Below are positions 8,005 through 18,158 of a DNA stretch of 36,806 nucleotides, piece by piece; the first letter of the stretch is position 1; every line of letters starts with the position of its first letter. Both the position numbers and the translations under genes were made by a program. The stretch covers positions 1-36,806 of the forward strand of contig PMTV01000044.1 of the NCBI GenBank assembly GCA_003167215.1, read 5' to 3'. A model generated the notes under the pieces. It saw only the letters and a list, made by a program, of their open reading frames with translations, was not told the DNA's origin and searched no databases. The DNA is from Acidobacteriota bacterium. GTDB lineage: Bacteria; Acidobacteriota; Terriglobia; Acidiferrales; UBA7541.

Positions 8005-11000
8005 ATGCGACGGAATTGCCTTCCAGTAGGTCCGAAATCACCCAACGTATTTGGCGCCGCAACGCGACGCCGGCGATATCTGGCTCGCGTCTTGTCGGTG
8101 TTGGTGTTGCTCCTGTTTGCAAGCATCGCGCACGCGCAAAACACGATCTCCACGGTCGCGGGGAGCGCTGCGCCTAACAATGTGTCTCCGACCGCAGCGT
8201 CAATCGAGGGTCCGGTAGGAGTTGTTCGGGATGGCTCGGGCAATCTATACGTCCTCACCGACAGTGGCGTGGTCTACAAAGTAACAATTCCACCGACTGG
8301 CGCGCCCAGCACGTTGGTGATTTTTGCCGGGAATAGTGACGCAGGACACGCGACGAGCGGTATCCAGGCGACCGCGGCAAGAACGGACGAACCGGACGGC
8401 GGGGCGTTGGACGCGAACGGTAATTTCTATTTTGCCGACGGAGGCAACTGCGTAATCCGGGAGGTTGTTGCCGCGACCGGGATCATCAATACGGTGGTTG
8501 GAAACGGGACCTGCGGTTTTTCGGGGGACAATGGCCCGGCAACGAGCGCCGAGCTCAATTTCCCCCAAGGCATTGCTTTCGATGGTTCCGGAGATCTGTT
8601 CATAGCGGACATCAACAACAATGTGATTCGCCGCGTTGACGGATCAACCAAGGTCATCACAACCTATGCCGGCACCGGCGCTCAGGGATTCAACGGAGAC
8701 AACGGCCCGGCAACCTCGGCCACGTTCAGGTTCCCGCAAGCGGTGGCCACTGATGCGAATGGAAATCTTTTCATCGCGGATACCCAGAACAATGTAATTC
8801 GTCGTGTGGATGTGGGGACCAAAGTCATCACGACTGTGGTTGGAACAGGAACCTTCGGCTACAGCGGCGACGGCGGGTTGGCGACGGCAGCGACGATGCA
8901 AGATCCCGGCGGCATAGTGGTGGATGCTTCAGAGAATCTCTATATCGCCGATAGCGGTAATGCAGTCGTTCGAAAAGTGACGGCGGCAACGAACATAATC
9001 ACGACGATCATCGGCAATCACGGATTCGGATTTGGCGGCGATGGAGGGCCGGCGTTGTCGGCCACCCTGACGAATCCTTTTTTACTGGCTGTTGATTCTG
9101 CCACTGGGAATGTCTGGATCCCTGACTATTGGAATAATCGCATTCGGCTTTATAGCCCCGGCAATAACAACGAGATTACGACTGTGGTCGGGAACGGCTT
9201 AGTGGGCGACGGGGGACCGGCGACCGAAGCCAGCTTCTACGATCCGCGAAGTCCCATACTGGATTCGCAAGGCAATCTTTACATCGTTGATGCGCAAAAC
9301 AATCGAATACGTAAAGTCGACACGAGTCAAAACATATCGACAGTTGTGGGGAACGGGATCGTGTGTCCACAACCGCAAGAGTCGTGCGGCGATGGCGGAG
9401 CACCCCTGAGTGCTTCGCTGAATATTCCGCGCACAGTCACGATAGACCCCTCCGGGAATCTAATCATCGCGGATTCAGGTGACAATCGGATTCGCGAGGT
9501 AACAGACGGGAATATCACGACGATTGCGGGAACCGGACCGGCTGGCTTTAGTGGAGACGGCGGTCCGGCAACTAGTGCGGAACTCAACAATCCTCGGGGA
9601 GTGGTTCTCGATTCCACCCAGAATATCTATTTTGTCGATGCGGTGAACAATCGTGTCCGGAGAATCGACGCGACCACTGGCGATATTTCCACGATTGCGG
9701 GAAACGGAGTTAATGGGAACGCGCCTTCGGGGTGCCAGGGACAGGGCAGTTTCTCGGGAGACGGAGGGCCTGCGATCAGCGCTACTCTAAATTGCCCGCT
9801 CGGTCTCGACATCGATTCAAAAGGGAACCTTTTCGTCTCGGACACTCAAAATAGTCGAATCCGAAGAATCGATGCCGTAACGCAGATCATTACAACTGTC
9901 GCTGGGAACGGAACTGCGGGATTCTCAGGTGATGGCGGAGCGGCTACGTCCGCAATGCTGAATAACCCCGACAGGATATCCATAAACGCAGCGGGGAATT
10001 TCTTTATCTCCGACACGAATAATCAACGGATCCGGCGAGTGGACGGAACAACCGGGATTATCACGACGTTTGCGGGAAACGGGAACTTCGGATTCGCCGG
10101 CGATGGCGGCCCGGCAGTGTCAGCCAGCTTCTCTACGCCGACCGGAGTCGTCGTAACAAGTCAAGGAAACATGTACGTGGGCGATCTGCTTAACAACCGG
10201 ATCAGGCTGGTGCTGCTTAATCCCAACGTAACTATTTCCAGTAGCAGCGCGCCATTCGGAAACCAACCAATCAGCGTTGGTGCAACTCCTCTGCCGGTGA
10301 CAGTGACCAACTCTGGGGACGCGCCTCTTACGATTTCGAGTATTGCGCTCACGGGGGCTAGTGTGTTTTCGCTCGCTACCTCAGCGACTCCCTGCCCGGT
10401 GGCTCCTGCGACGCTGGCGGTTGGGGCGAATTGCGTGATCGAGGTGGCATTTACGCCCACGCAGTTCGTTGCGTCTACCGGGACGATTACAATCACGGAC
10501 AACGCCCCTACAACCACCCAGACAATCAACGTGTCGGGAACGGGCGCAGCGGCTCTGACCGTTCAGGTGACAGCAGGGACCGGAAGCGTCAGCAGTTCGC
10601 CTGCCGGAATCACTGCCTGCGCGACAACTTGCACAGCCAACTTCACGGGCAATAGCTCAGTCATACTGACAGCAGCGCCGGGCACGAACTTTACGTTTTC
10701 TGGTTTCACGAACTGTGCGTCGACGGGTGCTCTGACTTGTTCGGTGACAATGAGCGCAGCCGAAACCGTCACGGCCGCTTTTACGAGTTCCGGCGGTGGA
10801 GGCGGAGGGTTGACGATCAGCCCGAACACCTTGCCCAACGGGGCTATCGGAGCCCCCTATGGCCAGACTCTGGCAGTAAGCGGCGGAACTGCGCCATATA
10901 ATTTCACGATCTCCGCGGGGGCGCTGCCCGCGGGATTAACGTTGGGCGCCACAAGCGGGACGATCGCGGGAGTGCCCACGGGTCCAGCCGGAGCGCCATC

Positions 11001-14000
11001 ATTCGCAGTTCACGTAACCGACTCTTCGGCGACTCCGCTGACCGGGAGCGCCAGCCTTACCATCACAATCACTGCAGCCGATGCCAGCAACAATGCTGAA
11101 CTGAACGGGAGCTATGCCCTTTTGTTCCAAGGATTCATCGACAGCGACGGGACGATGGTTGTGGCAGCGGGCAGCTTGCTCGCCGACGGACACGGCAACA
11201 TCAGTCCCGGCGGCTTCGTAGATGCCGACGGCTCAACCGGCGTGCAGCCCACGCAGGAGATTACTTCAGGTACGTATACGATTGGCGCCGACAACCGGGG
11301 AACCATGTCCCTGGCTGTTGCAGGCGGCGGTGGGATCACTTTTGCTTTTTCGGTGGGAGACATACAGTCCGGAGTCGCCACCAAGGCGCGGATTATCCGG
11401 TTTGATGACGTGAGCGGCACCAACGGAACGACTGGATCAGGTGTGCTGCTGAAGCAGGATCCTTCCATATTTGCGCTTAACGCCCTCCACGGATCGTACG
11501 CATTTGGCGAGAGCGGCACTGACTTGACCAATGGAGATCCTGAGTCGGGCGTGGGCTTCGTGAACGCCGACGGGAACGGGAATTTCACAACGGGCGGTCT
11601 TGTTGACTTGGACGACGGTGGGGCAATCGTGCCCAGTGCGGCGATATCGGGAACCTATGCGCTGACCAATGAAACAGTCTCGAGTGGGCGTCTCTCGGCC
11701 AGCATCACGATTGCGGGAGTAAACGGCACCACCTCGCAAGTTTTGTACATCGTTTCTGCAAGCCAGGTGGTGTTCATCAGCATAAACGCAACTACAAACT
11801 CGATATTCAGCGGGATGGCTCAGTTGCAGGTGCCGCCCACCGGCGGCTTCGGCTTGAGCTCGCTTATAAACAATAGCGTTGTCGCAGTGCAGGGGAGGCA
11901 GGCCGACGGATCGCCTATCGTCCTTATCGGATCTCTTGCGACGGATGGCAACGGTATTTTCGCGCTTTCTTACGTCCAAAACAATGGCGACACATCGGTT
12001 TCGGCTACGGCCGGCGGCACGTACGCCGTGGATACAAATAGCCGGGCGAAGCTGACCTACACGAGCGGCGGTTTCGCTCCAACCATCATGTATTTGGACG
12101 GACTGAATCAGGGATTTGCGGCCGCTACGGATGCAAATGCTTCTTCGGGTCCCTTGGATCCGGGGGTCTCAAGCTACAATAATGCGACTCTTTCCACATC
12201 CGACAACTTCTTCTTCGGCACGGTTGCTCCGGCGAGTAATAAGAACACTAACGAGTCCGGAGTGGCTTCATTTGGCGCGACCACGGTTCAATCCGTGGCT
12301 GATGACAGTGGTCCGGGCGGTGCTTTACTTGGCGACATAGTGGTCTCACAGTCTTACGATGTTGCGACGAATGGACAATTGTCGTTCGGCGGCCGCGCAG
12401 CTGGTTATGTGGCTTCTGGTTGCAAGATCGAGCTGGTTTCGAATGTCACTACGATTCCCGGACTCACGACGGCCGAGTGCCAGGTGTTGCAATCTACGCT
12501 CACGGTGACAGAAGCCGGGACGGGCACTGGGACGGTTTCGAGCAGTCCCGTGGGAATCACTTGTCCGGCGACGACGTGCTCAGCCAGCTTCGAGAGTGGT
12601 ACTCAAGTTGTGCTTACGGCGACGCCGACTGGCGGCTCGACGTTCGGCAGTTTCACCACGAACTGCATCCCAGCCAATCCGCAGACGAATCCGCCGAGCT
12701 GTACGATAGCGATGAGCGGATCTCCGACGGTGGCAGTGACGTTTACTGCGGGAAGCGGTATCCCGCCGGCATTGGCGATTACGAAGAGCCACACCGGAAA
12801 CTTCACACAGGGACAGCAGAATGCAACGTACACGGTTACAGTGTCGAATGGAGCGAATGCCGGGCCAACCAGCGGGACGATTACGGTGACGGACACGATT
12901 CCGGCCGGGTTGACGCTAGTGTCCATGGTGGGAACCGGCTGGGCGTGTGCAGCGAACACTTGTACGAACAGCACTGTATTAGGGGCGGGCGCGAGTTCGA
13001 CGATTACGGTAACGGTGAATGTGGCGAGCAACGCAGCAGCATCTGTGACGAATGCGGTGAGCGTGTCGGGAGGAGGATCTGCGGCAGCTAACGCCACAAA
13101 TCCGACGACGATCACGACTTCAGGCGGAGGCGGCAGCGGAATCGCGACTGTTAATCCGAACCCCTTGGCGTTCGGAGGAGTGCAGGTCAGCGTTTCGAGT
13201 GCGTTATCGTTCACGCTTCAGAACACGGGCACGGGCCCATTGGGAAGTATCGCTTTTTCGGTGACTAACCCGGATTACACGATTACGACCAACACATGCG
13301 CTACAACTCTTGCTGCCGGTTCCGCGGCTTGCACGATTACGGTGACCTTTACGCCCAGTTTCCAGGCTCCGGATACAGGGGCGGTCGTGATTACCGATGA
13401 CAGCTCAGCCGGGCCAACAACCGAGTTGCTGTCGGGCGTGGGAGTTGGACCAATCTACGTGCTGCCGTTCGAGATGTTCTACGATGGAATAACACCGGGA
13501 ACGACTAGCCCGGCACAAACGGCGACGCTGTTCAACACGACAGATACAGTACTATCCGTTACCGGAGTAACGTTCGTAGGAAATGCCGCTTCGGATTTCT
13601 CGGTGACCAGCAACGGGTGCGGCGACGGTGCCGATCCGAGCTGCCCGATCGGTGTTGCGTTCACTCCTTCGACGACTGTGCTAGGACCGCGCACCGCGGA
13701 CCTGACAATTGCAACGAACTCGGAGACCACTCCCTCGGTAGTTAGTCACTTAACGGGAAATGGCGCCATTCAGCATCTACCGGGATTCACCGCTAATTCG
13801 TTCCCGCCGAACGATGACGACTCAACGAGCGCGGTCAACCTGCCGTTCTCGATGAATTTCTTTGGCACTACTTACAATCAGTTGTATGTAAACAACAACG
13901 GGAACGTGACTTTTGGTGAGCCGTTTGGGACGTATACGCCCTTTGGTTTGACCGGAAATATCGGAGTTCCGATCATCGCACCGTTCTTCGCTGACGTGTA

Positions 14001-15894
14001 CACGCTTACGCCGGGTTCCGACGTAGTGCACTACGGAGTGGACACGGTGAACGGCCAGCAAGCATTTGGAGTCAACTGGGAAAACGTGGCTTACTATGCC
14101 GAGCCAGACGGTGAAGATTGTCCTCCGGCAATACTGCTGAACAGCTTCCAGCTCATCGTGATTGCCCGTCCGGACACCGGGGCTGGGAACTTCGACATGG
14201 AATTCAACTACGACAAGATACAGTGGGAAACCGGAACCGCCAGCGGCGGTGTATGCGGCTTGGGTGGTTCTTCGGCGGCTGTGGGCTATTCAAACGGTAC
14301 GGGAGACGCGGGAACAAACTTTCAGCTCCCGGGTTCGCTGGTAAATGGGGCATTCCTCGATGTACCCACCGCGGCCGGATTCCCCGGACTGATCCACTCG
14401 GACCTGAGCTCCACGATGCTGGGCCGATATGAATTCCAGGTGAGAAATGGAGCGGTGCAGTCGGCGGATCTCGGTCTGACAATGACTCAATCGGCGAACC
14501 CGGTTCCGGCGGGCTCGAACCAGACTTACACGCTTACGGTGACAAACGCCGGACCCAGCGACGCGACGAATACGACAGTGTCGGATACGTTGCCGACGAA
14601 TGCCACGCTAGTGTCGGCTACACCCTCGCAGGGTGCGGCTTGTGCCGGCACGGTGACTCTGACGTGCAATTTGGGCACGGTGGCGAATGCGGGCACGGCG
14701 ACGGTGACGATTGTGGTCACCGTGAATGCGGGTGCGACGGGAACAGTGGTGAACAATGCAAGCGTTACGTCGGACCTGCCGGATCCGAATCCGGGCAACA
14801 ACACAGCCAGCGCGAGCGCGACGATTGGGGCGAGTACCAACGTCCTACTCACGATAATCCCTGGAGGAAACGGAACAGGAACGGTGAGGAGCACCCCCGC
14901 CGGTATTAATTGTGGGGCGACGTGTTCAGTCAATTTCCCCAGCGGCACTACAGTCGTGTTGACAGCTACGCCTTCTGACGGGTCAACCTTCACCGGATGG
15001 GGCGCAGGGCCGTGCGAAGGGACGGGGACGTGCACGATTACGCTTACGTCGCCGCCCACCACGGTTTCAGTGGTAGCCAATTTCGCTCAGAGTACGAACA
15101 ACTTCACCTTGGCAGTGAATGAGGCGGGGACAGGAACGGGCACGGTGACGAGCAGTCCCGCGGGAATCGTCTGCCCGCCAGCGGCGACATGCTCGGCGAG
15201 TTTTACGAGCGGCCAGGTAGTCACACTGACGGCGACGCCGACGAATGGATCGACGTTTGCCGGCTGGAGCGGAGTGGCAGGATGCCCGGGAACGGGTACA
15301 TGCACTGTGACAGTGAGCGCAGCTGTAACAGTGACCGCCGCATTCAACAGCGGGACTTCTCCGGTTACGATTGGGCTTGCTCCGGGAAGTCCTTCGACCG
15401 TGAATACAACGCCCGGGAGTAGCGCGGTGTTTGGTTTGACGCTCACTTCGTTACCGGGAGTCACCGGGACGGTGACGCTCGGATGCACGGTTATTTCTCC
15501 TAACGCCGCGGACATCTCGTGCAATCTTGTGCCGAAGGCGATCGTTTTGACCGGAAAAGCGATCAACGTTGCAATTGTGGTGAATACGTTCTGCAAAGGG
15601 GCTGTTCCGCCGTTTGGACCATCGCTGCCGGGAGGCTTAGTAGGCGGCTTGGGGATGTTGTTGGCGGGCATGTCGCTGTGCGGGGCGATGTGGACACTCA
15701 AGCGGCGTCCGCGGTGGGCGCTTTCGTTTGGGGTTCTGGTTCTGATTGCAGTGGGAATGTCGGCATGCAGCAGTTTGCCAAAATCCCCGGGAGGACAGGC
15801 AACACCGCCGGGATCGTATAATTTGGTTGTGACCGCCACGGCTCCCAATGGAGCGACCTCGAGCGTGCCTCTGACGCTGGTGGTGGGGCCATAG
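8005..15894 (+). CDS. Giant exported NHL-propeller / Ig-like / DUF11 / NIDO-like multidomain protein
   Basis: 2629 residues from ATG 8005, chosen because GAGAGG lies 7 bases upstream (an in-frame GTG at 7990 overlaps that site). A long signal peptide ends AHA|Q near residue 46. Residues ~50-740 hold about a dozen NHL repeats (GFSGDGGPATSA...P...D..GN.YIADT.NNRIRRV), likely two beta-propellers. Then follow, approximately: choice-of-anchor-D/ASPM-like Ig (742-849), InlB-B-like repeat (850-927), putative Ig (936-1025), three copies of an NGSYAxxFxG domain (1029-1492), another B-like repeat, DUF11 (1591-1707), two anchor-D domains, a NIDO-like domain (1924-2150), DUF11, two B-like repeats, and a final Ig-like domain interrupted by two membrane helices (~2542-2588). 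It is probably a surface or envelope-anchored adhesion/scaffold protein; no catalytic domain is seen. It is convergent with the GH13 gene. Confidence 0.88.
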   Translation: MRRNCLPVGPKSPNVFGAATRRRRYLARVLSVLVLLLFASIAHAQNTISTVAGSAAPNNVSPTAASIEGPVGVVRDGSGNLYVLTDSGVVYKVTIPPTGAPSTLVIFAGNSDAGHATSGIQATAARTDEPDGGALDANGNFYFADGGNCVIREVVAATGIINTVVGNGTCGFSGDNGPATSAELNFPQGIAFDGSGDLFIADINNNVIRRVDGSTKVITTYAGTGAQGFNGDNGPATSATFRFPQAVATDANGNLFIADTQNNVIRRVDVGTKVITTVVGTGTFGYSGDGGLATAATMQDPGGIVVDASENLYIADSGNAVVRKVTAATNIITTIIGNHGFGFGGDGGPALSATLTNPFLLAVDSATGNVWIPDYWNNRIRLYSPGNNNEITTVVGNGLVGDGGPATEASFYDPRSPILDSQGNLYIVDAQNNRIRKVDTSQNISTVVGNGIVCPQPQESCGDGGAPLSASLNIPRTVTIDPSGNLIIADSGDNRIREVTDGNITTIAGTGPAGFSGDGGPATSAELNNPRGVVLDSTQNIYFVDAVNNRVRRIDATTGDISTIAGNGVNGNAPSGCQGQGSFSGDGGPAISATLNCPLGLDIDSKGNLFVSDTQNSRIRRIDAVTQIITTVAGNGTAGFSGDGGAATSAMLNNPDRISINAAGNFFISDTNNQRIRRVDGTTGIITTFAGNGNFGFAGDGGPAVSASFSTPTGVVVTSQGNMYVGDLLNNRIRLVLLNPNVTISSSSAPFGNQPISVGATPLPVTVTNSGDAPLTISSIALTGASVFSLATSATPCPVAPATLAVGANCVIEVAFTPTQFVASTGTITITDNAPTTTQTINVSGTGAAALTVQVTAGTGSVSSSPAGITACATTCTANFTGNSSVILTAAPGTNFTFSGFTNCASTGALTCSVTMSAAETVTAAFTSSGGGGGGLTISPNTLPNGAIGAPYGQTLAVSGGTAPYNFTISAGALPAGLTLGATSGTIAGVPTGPAGAPSFAVHVTDSSATPLTGSASLTITITAADASNNAELNGSYALLFQGFIDSDGTMVVAAGSLLADGHGNISPGGFVDADGSTGVQPTQEITSGTYTIGADNRGTMSLAVAGGGGITFAFSVGDIQSGVATKARIIRFDDVSGTNGTTGSGVLLKQDPSIFALNALHGSYAFGESGTDLTNGDPESGVGFVNADGNGNFTTGGLVDLDDGGAIVPSAAISGTYALTNETVSSGRLSASITIAGVNGTTSQVLYIVSASQVVFISINATTNSIFSGMAQLQVPPTGGFGLSSLINNSVVAVQGRQADGSPIVLIGSLATDGNGIFALSYVQNNGDTSVSATAGGTYAVDTNSRAKLTYTSGGFAPTIMYLDGLNQGFAAATDANASSGPLDPGVSSYNNATLSTSDNFFFGTVAPASNKNTNESGVASFGATTVQSVADDSGPGGALLGDIVVSQSYDVATNGQLSFGGRAAGYVASGCKIELVSNVTTIPGLTTAECQVLQSTLTVTEAGTGTGTVSSSPVGITCPATTCSASFESGTQVVLTATPTGGSTFGSFTTNCIPANPQTNPPSCTIAMSGSPTVAVTFTAGSGIPPALAITKSHTGNFTQGQQNATYTVTVSNGANAGPTSGTITVTDTIPAGLTLVSMVGTGWACAANTCTNSTVLGAGASSTITVTVNVASNAAASVTNAVSVSGGGSAAANATNPTTITTSGGGGSGIATVNPNPLAFGGVQVSVSSALSFTLQNTGTGPLGSIAFSVTNPDYTITTNTCATTLAAGSAACTITVTFTPSFQAPDTGAVVITDDSSAGPTTELLSGVGVGPIYVLPFEMFYDGITPGTTSPAQTATLFNTTDTVLSVTGVTFVGNAASDFSVTSNGCGDGADPSCPIGVAFTPSTTVLGPRTADLTIATNSETTPSVVSHLTGNGAIQHLPGFTANSFPPNDDDSTSAVNLPFSMNFFGTTYNQLYVNNNGNVTFGEPFGTYTPFGLTGNIGVPIIAPFFADVYTLTPGSDVVHYGVDTVNGQQAFGVNWENVAYYAEPDGEDCPPAILLNSFQLIVIARPDTGAGNFDMEFNYDKIQWETGTASGGVCGLGGSSAAVGYSNGTGDAGTNFQLPGSLVNGAFLDVPTAAGFPGLIHSDLSSTMLGRYEFQVRNGAVQSADLGLTMTQSANPVPAGSNQTYTLTVTNAGPSDATNTTVSDTLPTNATLVSATPSQGAACAGTVTLTCNLGTVANAGTATVTIVVTVNAGATGTVVNNASVTSDLPDPNPGNNTASASATIGASTNVLLTIIPGGNGTGTVRSTPAGINCGATCSVNFPSGTTVVLTATPSDGSTFTGWGAGPCEGTGTCTITLTSPPTTVSVVANFAQSTNNFTLAVNEAGTGTGTVTSSPAGIVCPPAATCSASFTSGQVVTLTATPTNGSTFAGWSGVAGCPGTGTCTVTVSAAVTVTAAFNSGTSPVTIGLAPGSPSTVNTTPGSSAVFGLTLTSLPGVTGTVTLGCTVISPNAADISCNLVPKAIVLTGKAINVAIVVNTFCKGAVPPFGPSLPGGLVGGLGMLLAGMSLCGAMWTLKRRPRWALSFGVLVLIAVGMSACSSLPKSPGGQATPPGSYNLVVTATAPNGATSSVPLTLVVGP

Positions 15895-15928
15895 CCGCAG
15901 GCTTTATCTGATTCTTCGGGAGCGATTG

Positions 15929-17506
15929 TTACGGCGGAGTGATGCTGAAGATGTGGGCCTGAAAGCCTTCCAGGCGTACGAACAGGCCGACGTTGTGGAG
16001 TTCGACTCCGGTGCGGTCGTAGCGGACGTTGTTTAGTTCGTCATTAAAGACATACTGCTGCGCAGGAGAGACGCGTTCTCCCAAATGGACGCGCCCTTGC
16101 GAAGCGCCTGCCGCCAGATTGACCGCGATTATTTTCCAGGCTTTCTTCGATCTCCATTCGTACACGAGAAGTCCCGCGGGTGAGGTGTAACCCTCCGCGG
16201 CGACTTCGAGTGCGCTCCAATTCCCTTGGTGATAAACATCTTCACCCGTGAGGCTGAGAATTTTCTGGAAGAACGCGAGACTGTAAGGATCGGAAGGCTC
16301 GTCCGCAGCCAGGCGCAACGTGATCGGCAGGCGAATTTTGCATCCTTCGAGTTCGCCCTGCTGATAGAAGCGCATTCCGGGTAGAGTTCCCATCAATGTT
16401 CCGACGGCGGGCAGGTGGTCGTTAGGAATTACTTCGGCCCGCCGAGGTTCGTCGTGATTCTCAAGGAAGCGCGCGTAGTGAGTTTGTTGATCGCCAATGC
16501 CGGATAATCGGGATTGGACCGCGCCTACATCTGCGTTGCGCACGGCATCGTAAAGAATTTTATCGTAGGCCAGCGAGAATCCCAGATCGATGAGCCGCGG
16601 CTCGGTGCCCCAGTATGCCTCGGCGAGCAAAATCAGATTGGGAGCCGCTTCGCGCGCTTCGGTCCAAAACTCTTTTGCCGGCTGCGGAATATTTCCCAAA
16701 AGATGAGCCCAGCCTTTTTCGAAGATATCGTTCAGCTGGAGCATGGCCATATCGCAGCGAACTCCGTCGCAATGCTTTGCGATGTTGGCCAGTTGCGCGA
16801 GCTGTGCGGCGCGCATGGCGGGCTGGAAATGATTTAGCTGCGCCACGTCTTTCCAGGGGGGGAAGTAGGGATCTTTTGCCAGCGCGATGTAGCGCGTTCC
16901 TTGTACCGTTTTCGCCTGATAGAAGAGCGAGGCGTTGTTTTCGAAATCCTCCTTCGAGCCCTGCACGTAAAATTCCGGATGTTCGCGCACCCAGGGGTTG
17001 TCGAGAGCTGTGTGGTTTCCGACGAAATCGAGGAACAGCGCCATGTTGCGCGCGTGCAATTTCTCGCGGACGCGATCGAGGGCGTCCCAGGTCCCGATGC
17101 GCGGGTCTGGAACGTATTGCATGACGGCATAAGGAGAACCGACGATGTCCGCGGGCTTCCAGCCTGGAAGAGCGCGGTCATAATCGGGGAAATTCGTGGG
17201 ATCTTCAAGGGTGATCTGGCGGGAAACCGGGCTCCGCTGCCAAACGCCCATGAGCCAGATCGCGTCGAAGCCAAGCCGCGCGAACGCATCCCATCCGGCA
17301 TCCGGCATGCTTGAGAGATTGATGGTGCGGCCAAGACGCGCGGAAATGCGTTCGAGCCAGGCCCAGGTGTTGATCTCGTAGATATGCGGATTCGGACGCA
17401 TGGAGAATGGCGGCGAAACTTTTGTAGTAGGCACGGGAGTGAGCCTAAATTGCATGCGGCCATCTGTCAATCGCCGGAGGCGGTTCAGATTCCGCGCAAA
17501 ATGCAC
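15929..17506 (-). CDS. GH13 (alpha-amylase family) glycosidase
   Basis: 525 residues from the longest start (GTG 17506); ATGs at 17455 and 17401 are alternatives, and since homology seems to begin at NPHIYEINTW (just after 17401) the shortest form is quite possible. No candidate has a good ribosome-binding site. All four GH13 regions are visible: FLDFVGNH (region I), GVRCDMA with nucleophile Asp252, LLAEAYW with acid/base Glu296, and FLENHDEPR with Asp352. A (beta/alpha)8 barrel covers ~40-440, followed by a C-terminal beta domain from ~445. There is no signal peptide, so it likely acts in the cytoplasm on alpha-glucans or small alpha-glucosides. The insertion around residues 165-235 (ENNASLFYQAK...YFPPWKDVAQLN) resembles trehalose/maltosyl-processing subfamilies, but I cannot name one. 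It is not in an operon. Confidence 0.87.
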   Translation of the reverse strand: MHFARNLNRLRRLTDGRMQFRLTPVPTTKVSPPFSMRPNPHIYEINTWAWLERISARLGRTINLSSMPDAGWDAFARLGFDAIWLMGVWQRSPVSRQITLEDPTNFPDYDRALPGWKPADIVGSPYAVMQYVPDPRIGTWDALDRVREKLHARNMALFLDFVGNHTALDNPWVREHPEFYVQGSKEDFENNASLFYQAKTVQGTRYIALAKDPYFPPWKDVAQLNHFQPAMRAAQLAQLANIAKHCDGVRCDMAMLQLNDIFEKGWAHLLGNIPQPAKEFWTEAREAAPNLILLAEAYWGTEPRLIDLGFSLAYDKILYDAVRNADVGAVQSRLSGIGDQQTHYARFLENHDEPRRAEVIPNDHLPAVGTLMGTLPGMRFYQQGELEGCKIRLPITLRLAADEPSDPYSLAFFQKILSLTGEDVYHQGNWSALEVAAEGYTSPAGLLVYEWRSKKAWKIIAVNLAAGASQGRVHLGERVSPAQQYVFNDELNNVRYDRTGVELHNVGLFVRLEGFQAHIFSITPP

Positions 17507-17521
17507 TCAGGCTGTTAAGGT

Positions 17522-17550
17522 TTGGAATGCTGGACAAAAATAAGTATAGG
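17522..17550 (+). promoter_or_regulatory. Candidate promoter for the small exported protein gene
   Basis: TTGGAA (17522-17527) and TATAGG (17545-17550) are separated by exactly 17 bases, roughly 75 bases before the gene start. Each hexamer matches consensus at four positions; suggestive only. Confidence 0.3.
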
Positions 17551-17626
17551 TGACAAAGTAGGGTCGTTCCGCCTCGATATTTGGGCAAGTCGAGCGAAAT
17601 GATTTTTTGTGAAAAGGAGTGCGATC

Positions 17627-17971
17627 ATGGTGAAACGTCTAATGCTGTGCGCGGCGGCAATACTTTTTATTGGCGGCCTTTCGATGGCCGGGCAAAGTGC
17701 GGGGACGGCCGGAACGTGGTCTGGAATCATTACGAATGACAAGTGTGGCGCCAAGGACGCAAGTGAGCAGGGCGCCGGTTGCACCAAGGGTTGCGTGGCC
17801 AGGGGCGCTAAGCTGGCTCTTTACAACACGGATGATAAGAAAGTGTATGTGCTGGAACCGCAAGACAAGGCTACCGGACACGAGGGGCACGATGTGACAG
17901 TGAAGGGAACGCTCGACGGCGACACGATTCATGTGATTTCAATCACGATGAACCCGTCAAAGGGTAGCTAG
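17627..17971 (+). CDS. Small exported cysteine-containing protein of unknown function
   Basis: 114 residues. ATG 17627 is chosen because AAAAGGAG ends 7 bases upstream; the in-frame GTG at 17609 would place that site inside the gene. A signal peptide (MVKRLMLCAAAILFIGGLSMAGQ) ends near residue 22. The mature ~90 residues start with a TWSGIITNDKCG motif and contain three cysteines (NDKCG, GCTKGC) likely to form disulfides or bind metal, then LYNTDDKKVYVLEPQDKA and a closing VTVKGTLDGDTIHVISI strand pair, suggesting a small beta-barrel like an OB fold. Similar small proteins with a WxGxIxDxxCG start are frequent in Acidobacteria (from memory); their function is unknown. It is monocistronic, with a terminator 80 bases downstream. 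Confidence 0.8.
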   Translation: MVKRLMLCAAAILFIGGLSMAGQSAGTAGTWSGIITNDKCGAKDASEQGAGCTKGCVARGAKLALYNTDDKKVYVLEPQDKATGHEGHDVTVKGTLDGDTIHVISITMNPSKGS

Positions 17972-18053
17972 CTGTTTGATGGCGATCGAAGCTTAGCCGA
18001 GTCCTGAGGAAGCGTCGAAAAAAACCCATCTCCGCAAATATGGGCTTAAAAAA

Positions 18054-18083
18054 GGCAGGGCCAATGGCCGTGCCTTTTTTTTT
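18054..18083 (+). terminator. Rho-independent terminator
   Basis: A 9-bp stem GGCAGGGCC/GGCCGTGCC (one G-G mismatch, 3-base loop) is followed by nine T residues. It ends the transcript of the small exported protein. The A-tract before the stem gives it partial activity on the opposite strand as well. Confidence 0.85.
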
Positions 18084-18158
18084 GTGAAACATTGCGAAGC
18101 GCCTTGTGTATGCTACGGGCAGAATGCACGACAAATTCGTTGAGAGGCGGGCCTAGGC

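Noticed and set aside
8500-10220. Regularly spaced repeated DNA that could be taken for a CRISPR or satellite array
   Set aside because: The period corresponds to NHL protein repeats in one open frame with synonymous variation; no identical repeats with unique spacers.
12603-13214. Long antisense open frame (and several others opposite the giant gene)
   Set aside because: Compositional shadow of Thr/Ala/Val-rich codons on the other strand; no ribosome-binding site, and the product reads as low-complexity.
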